Shown: positions 9,540-12,438 of the stretch, one piece after another | Position numbering within the stretch: position 1 is the first letter of the stretch | Layout: each line of letters begins with the position of its first letter | Made by a program: the position numbers and the translations under genes | Assembly: GCA_964387795.1 (NCBI GenBank) | Contig: CAYLYP010000090.1 | Span: 1 to 12,438 of the forward strand | Source of the DNA: CAYLYP01 sp964387795 | GTDB taxonomy: Bacteria; Bacteroidota; Bacteroidia; Bacteroidales; UBA7960 | Direction: 5' to 3' | DNA: 12,438 nucleotides | The notes under the pieces: model-generated | Told to the model about the DNA's origin: nothing | Database searches by the model: none | What the model saw: only the letters and a program-made list of their open reading frames with translations

Positions 9540-10853
9540 ATGGAATCCAACCATTCTATAAGCAATCTCTATAAGTTCATGTTAATAATGCTGCTTTTTG
9601 AGCTAAGCATTATACAATTAGCACATGGCCAGAATATGAATTATAATGATTATTTTCAAAACAAGGGTTTGCGAGTTGATTACTACAGTACTGGAAATTC
9701 AGAAACTACTATTGTATCTTTTGATAAATTTTATGAACAACCATATTGGTCAGGTTCCAGGGAAAAGTTACTTGATCCTTTCATGTATGGTGACCATCAG
9801 GTTCAGATATGGGATAAGGAAGGTAAAAAAATGCTATTTTCAAAAACTTATTCCAGCCTTTACTTTGAATGGCAATCAACAGAAGAAGCAAAATCAGCAT
9901 GGCGTACTTTCCCTGGTAGTGTAATCGTTCCCTATCCAAAAGAGAAAAGCATAATAAAATTTTTATCCCTTACGTCAAATAATAGCTGGAGTGAACAACT
10001 TAGTGTAATCTTTGATCCGGCCAGTATCTATATTTCACGTGAAAATAGCCACCCTTTTAAAATCAATAAAGTTCAAAACTCAGGCGATTATAAAGAAAAG
10101 CTTGACATCTTGTTTCTTTCAGAAGGATATACTAAAGACGAAATGCAACTATTTAACCAACATGTTAACAACTTTGTTGGCAGACTGTTTACTGAGCCAC
10201 CATTTGACACGAACAAGGATAAAATAAACATCTGGTCTGTTGAAGTACCATCAGAAGAACAGGGCACTGATATACCAGGCGATTGGAAATGGAACAATAC
10301 AACCTTTAATTCAGAGTTTTATACCTTTGAAACTGACAGATACCTGACTACATCTGACATTCAAACTATACATTCCATTGCTTCTGGTGTCCCCTTTGAT
10401 CAGATAATCATTTTGGTCAATTCTGAACGCTACGGAGGTGGTGGAATTTATAACTTTTATGCAATAACCACAGCAGGGCACCCGGATAGTTTTCTTGTTT
10501 TAATCCATGAATTTGGTCATTCTTTTGGAGGCCTTGCTGATGAGTATTTCTCATCAGAAGTTGCTTTTGAGGAATTACATTCCATAGATACAGAGCCTAC
10601 AGCGCCAAATATTACAAGTCTTGTTGATTTTGATAGTAAATGGAAACACCTACTCCAGGAAGGCACTCCAATACCTACTCCCATAAAGGATGCCCTAAAA
10701 TATAAAGTAGGGGTCTATGAAGGAGGTGGCTATCGCTCAAAAGGGATATATCGTCCAGCATACAACTGTTATATGAAAGAGTTGAATGCCAAAGGTTTTT
10801 GCTTAGTTTGTCAATATTCATTACAACAGATGATTGATTTTTATGGGAAGTAG
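9540..10853 (+). CDS. Secreted M64 family (IgA-peptidase-type) zinc metallopeptidase
   Basis: A 437-residue protein. A hydrophobic segment (about 13-28) after a short polar n-region, ending LAHG-Q, is a likely signal peptide. Residues about 35-165 form a beta-rich N-terminal domain of the kind found before M64 catalytic domains. The catalytic domain starts near DILFLSEGYTKDEM (189-202), continues with NIWSVEVPSEEQGTD and reaches the zinc motif HEFGHSFGGLADEY (323-336). There H323 and H327 are ligands, E324 is the catalytic base and D334-E335 is the conserved acidic pair. The C-terminal C410...C421-x-x-C424 is typical of the family. The prototype cleaves IgA, but most Bacteroidota members have unknown substrates, so an extracytoplasmic peptidase is as far as the call goes. 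No Shine-Dalgarno precedes the ATG. It is flanked by its own upstream spacer and by a separate promoter for the next operon. Confidence 0.93.
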   Translation: MESNHSISNLYKFMLIMLLFELSIIQLAHGQNMNYNDYFQNKGLRVDYYSTGNSETTIVSFDKFYEQPYWSGSREKLLDPFMYGDHQVQIWDKEGKKMLFSKTYSSLYFEWQSTEEAKSAWRTFPGSVIVPYPKEKSIIKFLSLTSNNSWSEQLSVIFDPASIYISRENSHPFKINKVQNSGDYKEKLDILFLSEGYTKDEMQLFNQHVNNFVGRLFTEPPFDTNKDKINIWSVEVPSEEQGTDIPGDWKWNNTTFNSEFYTFETDRYLTTSDIQTIHSIASGVPFDQIIILVNSERYGGGGIYNFYAITTAGHPDSFLVLIHEFGHSFGGLADEYFSSEVAFEELHSIDTEPTAPNITSLVDFDSKWKHLLQEGTPIPTPIKDALKYKVGVYEGGGYRSKGIYRPAYNCYMKELNAKGFCLVCQYSLQQMIDFYGK

Positions 10854-10861
10854 TTTTTTTG

Positions 10862-10869
10862 TATTTTTG
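10862..10869 (+). promoter_or_regulatory. Candidate -7 box of the ptb-buk operon
   Basis: TATTTTTG matches TAnnTTTG exactly, lying eight bases past the M64 stop codon and 94 bases before the ptb ATG. A T-run just upstream occupies the -33 area without a clear TTG. It suggests ptb-buk has its own transcript. Confidence 0.4.
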
Positions 10870-10963
10870 CCTCACATTATGAATTTTAAAAATCATCCCA
10901 TACTGTATTGATAAACAAAGCCATAAGTATTGTTATTGGTCAAAAAGACCAGAAAAGGCTAAG

Positions 10964-11890
10964 GTGAATGTATTTCAATACGTAAAAAAAATTAGCATGA
11001 AAAATCTTATTGATTTACACCAGATGGCGAAATCAAATCGCAAGAAAAAATTAGTTCTTGCAGCTGCCCATGATGACAACGCTCTTGAAGCCGTAGTAAA
11101 TGCTTGCAAAGCAGGCATTATCGATGGCGTTCTTGTGGGCAACAAGGAAAAAATCCTTGAAATAGCCCAAAAAAACCATTTTGACCTGAAATCATTTGAA
11201 ATCATTGACGAAAAAGATGCTGATAAAGCTGCTGCTATTGCTGTAAAAATGGTTCACGACAAACAAGCCGACATTTTAATGAAAGGGAACCTTGGAACAG
11301 CTAACCTTCTTAGGGCTGTATTAAACAAAGAATATGGCCTTCGAAGTGGTGAACTTTTATCGCACCTTGCTCTGTTTGAGCTTCCAACCTATCACAAAAT
11401 CATTGCACTTACAGATGCTGCAATGAATATTGCTCCCGATTTTAGTGGTAAAGTTTCCATTATAAAAAACTCGGTTGAATATATGAGAAAATTAGGGATT
11501 GAAAAACCCAAGGTTGCAGTATTGAGTGCAGTAGAGACTGTAAATCCTGACATGAAGTCAAGTATGGAAGCTTCAGCATTAGCCAAGATGGCTGACCGTG
11601 GTCAGATTAAAAATTGTCTTATTGATGGACCATTGGCCTTTGATAATGCCGTAAGTAAACACAGCGCCGAACACAAAGGAATTGTTAGCCAGGTAGCCGG
11701 TGATGCTGACCTTTTAGTAGGCGATGATATCGAAGCTTCAAATGCGATGTATAAATCTTTTATCTTTTTTGCTCAAGCCAAATGTGCCGCAGTTATTGTA
11801 GGTGCATCTGCACCTATTGTCCTTACATCAAGGGCAGATAGCGATGAAACAAAACTGAACAGTATTGCCCTGGCTGCTGCTGTGAATTAA
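10964..11890 (+). CDS. ptb: Phosphate butyryltransferase (phosphotransbutyrylase)
   Basis: A 308-residue cytoplasmic enzyme of the PTA/PTB phosphate acyltransferase family that exchanges CoA for phosphate on butyryl-CoA, giving butyryl phosphate. Family features are the N-terminal LVLAAAHDDNALEAV segment (30-44), DGVLVGN (54-60), ADILMKGNLGTANLLRAVL (102-120), ALTDAAMNIAPD (148-159) and a C-terminal VGASAPIVLTSRADS block (279-293). The length is right for Ptb and too short for multidomain Pta. The immediately following butyrate kinase gene supports butyryl rather than acetyl specificity, although branched-chain acyl-CoAs are also possible. The ATG at 10964 follows TAAGGTG closely; Met12 (10997), nearer to where homologues usually begin, is an alternative start. 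Confidence 0.92.
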   Translation: MNVFQYVKKISMKNLIDLHQMAKSNRKKKLVLAAAHDDNALEAVVNACKAGIIDGVLVGNKEKILEIAQKNHFDLKSFEIIDEKDADKAAAIAVKMVHDKQADILMKGNLGTANLLRAVLNKEYGLRSGELLSHLALFELPTYHKIIALTDAAMNIAPDFSGKVSIIKNSVEYMRKLGIEKPKVAVLSAVETVNPDMKSSMEASALAKMADRGQIKNCLIDGPLAFDNAVSKHSAEHKGIVSQVAGDADLLVGDDIEASNAMYKSFIFFAQAKCAAVIVGASAPIVLTSRADSDETKLNSIALAAAVN

Positions 11891-11912
11891 TTCACCTTAA
11901 AAACAATGGAAT

Positions 11913-12438
11913 ATGATAAACCATATTGATGATGATTTGATTTTAACAATAAATCCGGGCTCTACCTCTACTAAAATTGCTGTTTTTAAAAACACAAAAG
12001 AGATTTTTCTAAAAAACATTAAACACGCATCAGAAGAATTGGCTGTTTTTAACAAGATAACAGATCAGTATGAATTCAGAAAAAACATTATCCTTCAGGA
12101 ACTTGTAGATGCTAATATCCCCAAAGAAAACATTAAGATAATTGTTGGAAGGGGTGGTTTGGTAAAACCTATTAAATCCGGTGTTTATAATGTTAACAAG
12201 GCACTCATTGAAGACCTTAAAGTGGGCGTATTAGGCCAACACGCAAGCAATCTGGGAGGCCTTATTGCCGATGATATCGCAAGAAGCATTGAAGGAGCAA
12301 GGGCTTTCATTGCAGACCCTGTTGTGGTAGATGAACTTGATGATATCGCAAGAATAAGTGGACACCCATTATTTGAAAGAATTTCAATTTTTCATGCCTT
12401 AAATCAGAAAGCGATTGCCCGCCAGCATGCAAAATCAG
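11913..12438 (+). CDS. buk: Butyrate kinase, N-terminal part cut by the window edge
   Basis: The first 175 codons are present. The enzyme transfers phosphate from butyryl phosphate to ADP, giving butyrate and ATP, the energy-yielding step after Ptb. It belongs to the acetate/butyrate kinase branch of the ASKHA fold. The phosphate-1 loop NPGSTSTK (14-21), VGRGG (78-82), GQHASNLGG (108-116), ADPVVVDEL (134-142) and SGHPLFERIS (149-158) are all visible and fit Buk rather than acetate kinase. The start 22 bases after ptb indicates one operon. An ATG at 11906 is out of frame and stops after seven codons, so 11913 is the start. No frameshift or missing motif is seen in the visible portion. Confidence 0.93.
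   Translation, partial: MINHIDDDLILTINPGSTSTKIAVFKNTKEIFLKNIKHASEELAVFNKITDQYEFRKNIILQELVDANIPKENIKIIVGRGGLVKPIKSGVYNVNKALIEDLKVGVLGQHASNLGGLIADDIARSIEGARAFIADPVVVDELDDIARISGHPLFERISIFHALNQKAIARQHAKS

Noticed and set aside
10975..11205. Minus-strand frames inside ptb, M64 and Hsp20 genes
   Set aside because: They are antisense to clearly recognisable protein families and show no motifs or ribosome binding sites of their own.

Overview
The window looks like a scaffold piece from a Bacteroidota genome, probably Bacteroidales or Marinilabiliales. The DNA is AT-rich, most starts lack a Shine-Dalgarno sequence, and TAnnTTTG-type -7 boxes precede several genes. The protein content fits too: a giant modular secreted surface protein of the kind exported by type IX secretion, an M64 metallopeptidase and a ptb-buk pair. 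A run of exactly 100 N (1406-1505) marks a scaffold join.

Region 1 (1-6973, minus strand) is one very large gene, broken by the N run and cut by the left edge. Both sides of the N run are open in the same frame, giving more than 2,300 codons without a stop. The protein starts with a signal peptide and then repeats a module three times. Each module opens with a W-x5-TW/W-type signature and continues into a long parallel beta-helix-like stretch rich in G, N, T and I. FPxG and YW signatures follow in the modules where that part is visible. The C-terminus, where a sorting domain would be expected, lies outside the window.

Region 2 (6974-7471) is about 500 bases of AT-rich intergenic DNA holding the probable promoter of the giant gene. 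Region 3 (7472-8554, minus) encodes a polytopic membrane protein of the lysylphosphatidylglycerol synthase transmembrane (flippase-like, UPF0104) family. A 266-base divergent spacer separates it from an Hsp20 small heat shock protein gene (8821-9243, plus). That gene ends in a textbook intrinsic terminator, which is a perfect 28-base palindrome.

Region 4 (9540-10853, plus) encodes a secreted M64 (IgA-peptidase-family) zinc metallopeptidase. Region 5 (10964 to the right edge, plus) is a ptb-buk operon: phosphate butyryltransferase, then, 22 bases later, butyrate kinase, cut by the window end. Together the last two convert butyryl-CoA (or a related acyl-CoA) to the free acid with ATP formation. 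The other genes look like independent transcription units with no obvious shared pathway.

No RNA genes, insertion sequences or CRISPR arrays were seen. The most unusual content is the architecture of the giant surface protein, a pair of parS-like palindromes 754 bases apart, and a CxxC motif in the Hsp20 protein.
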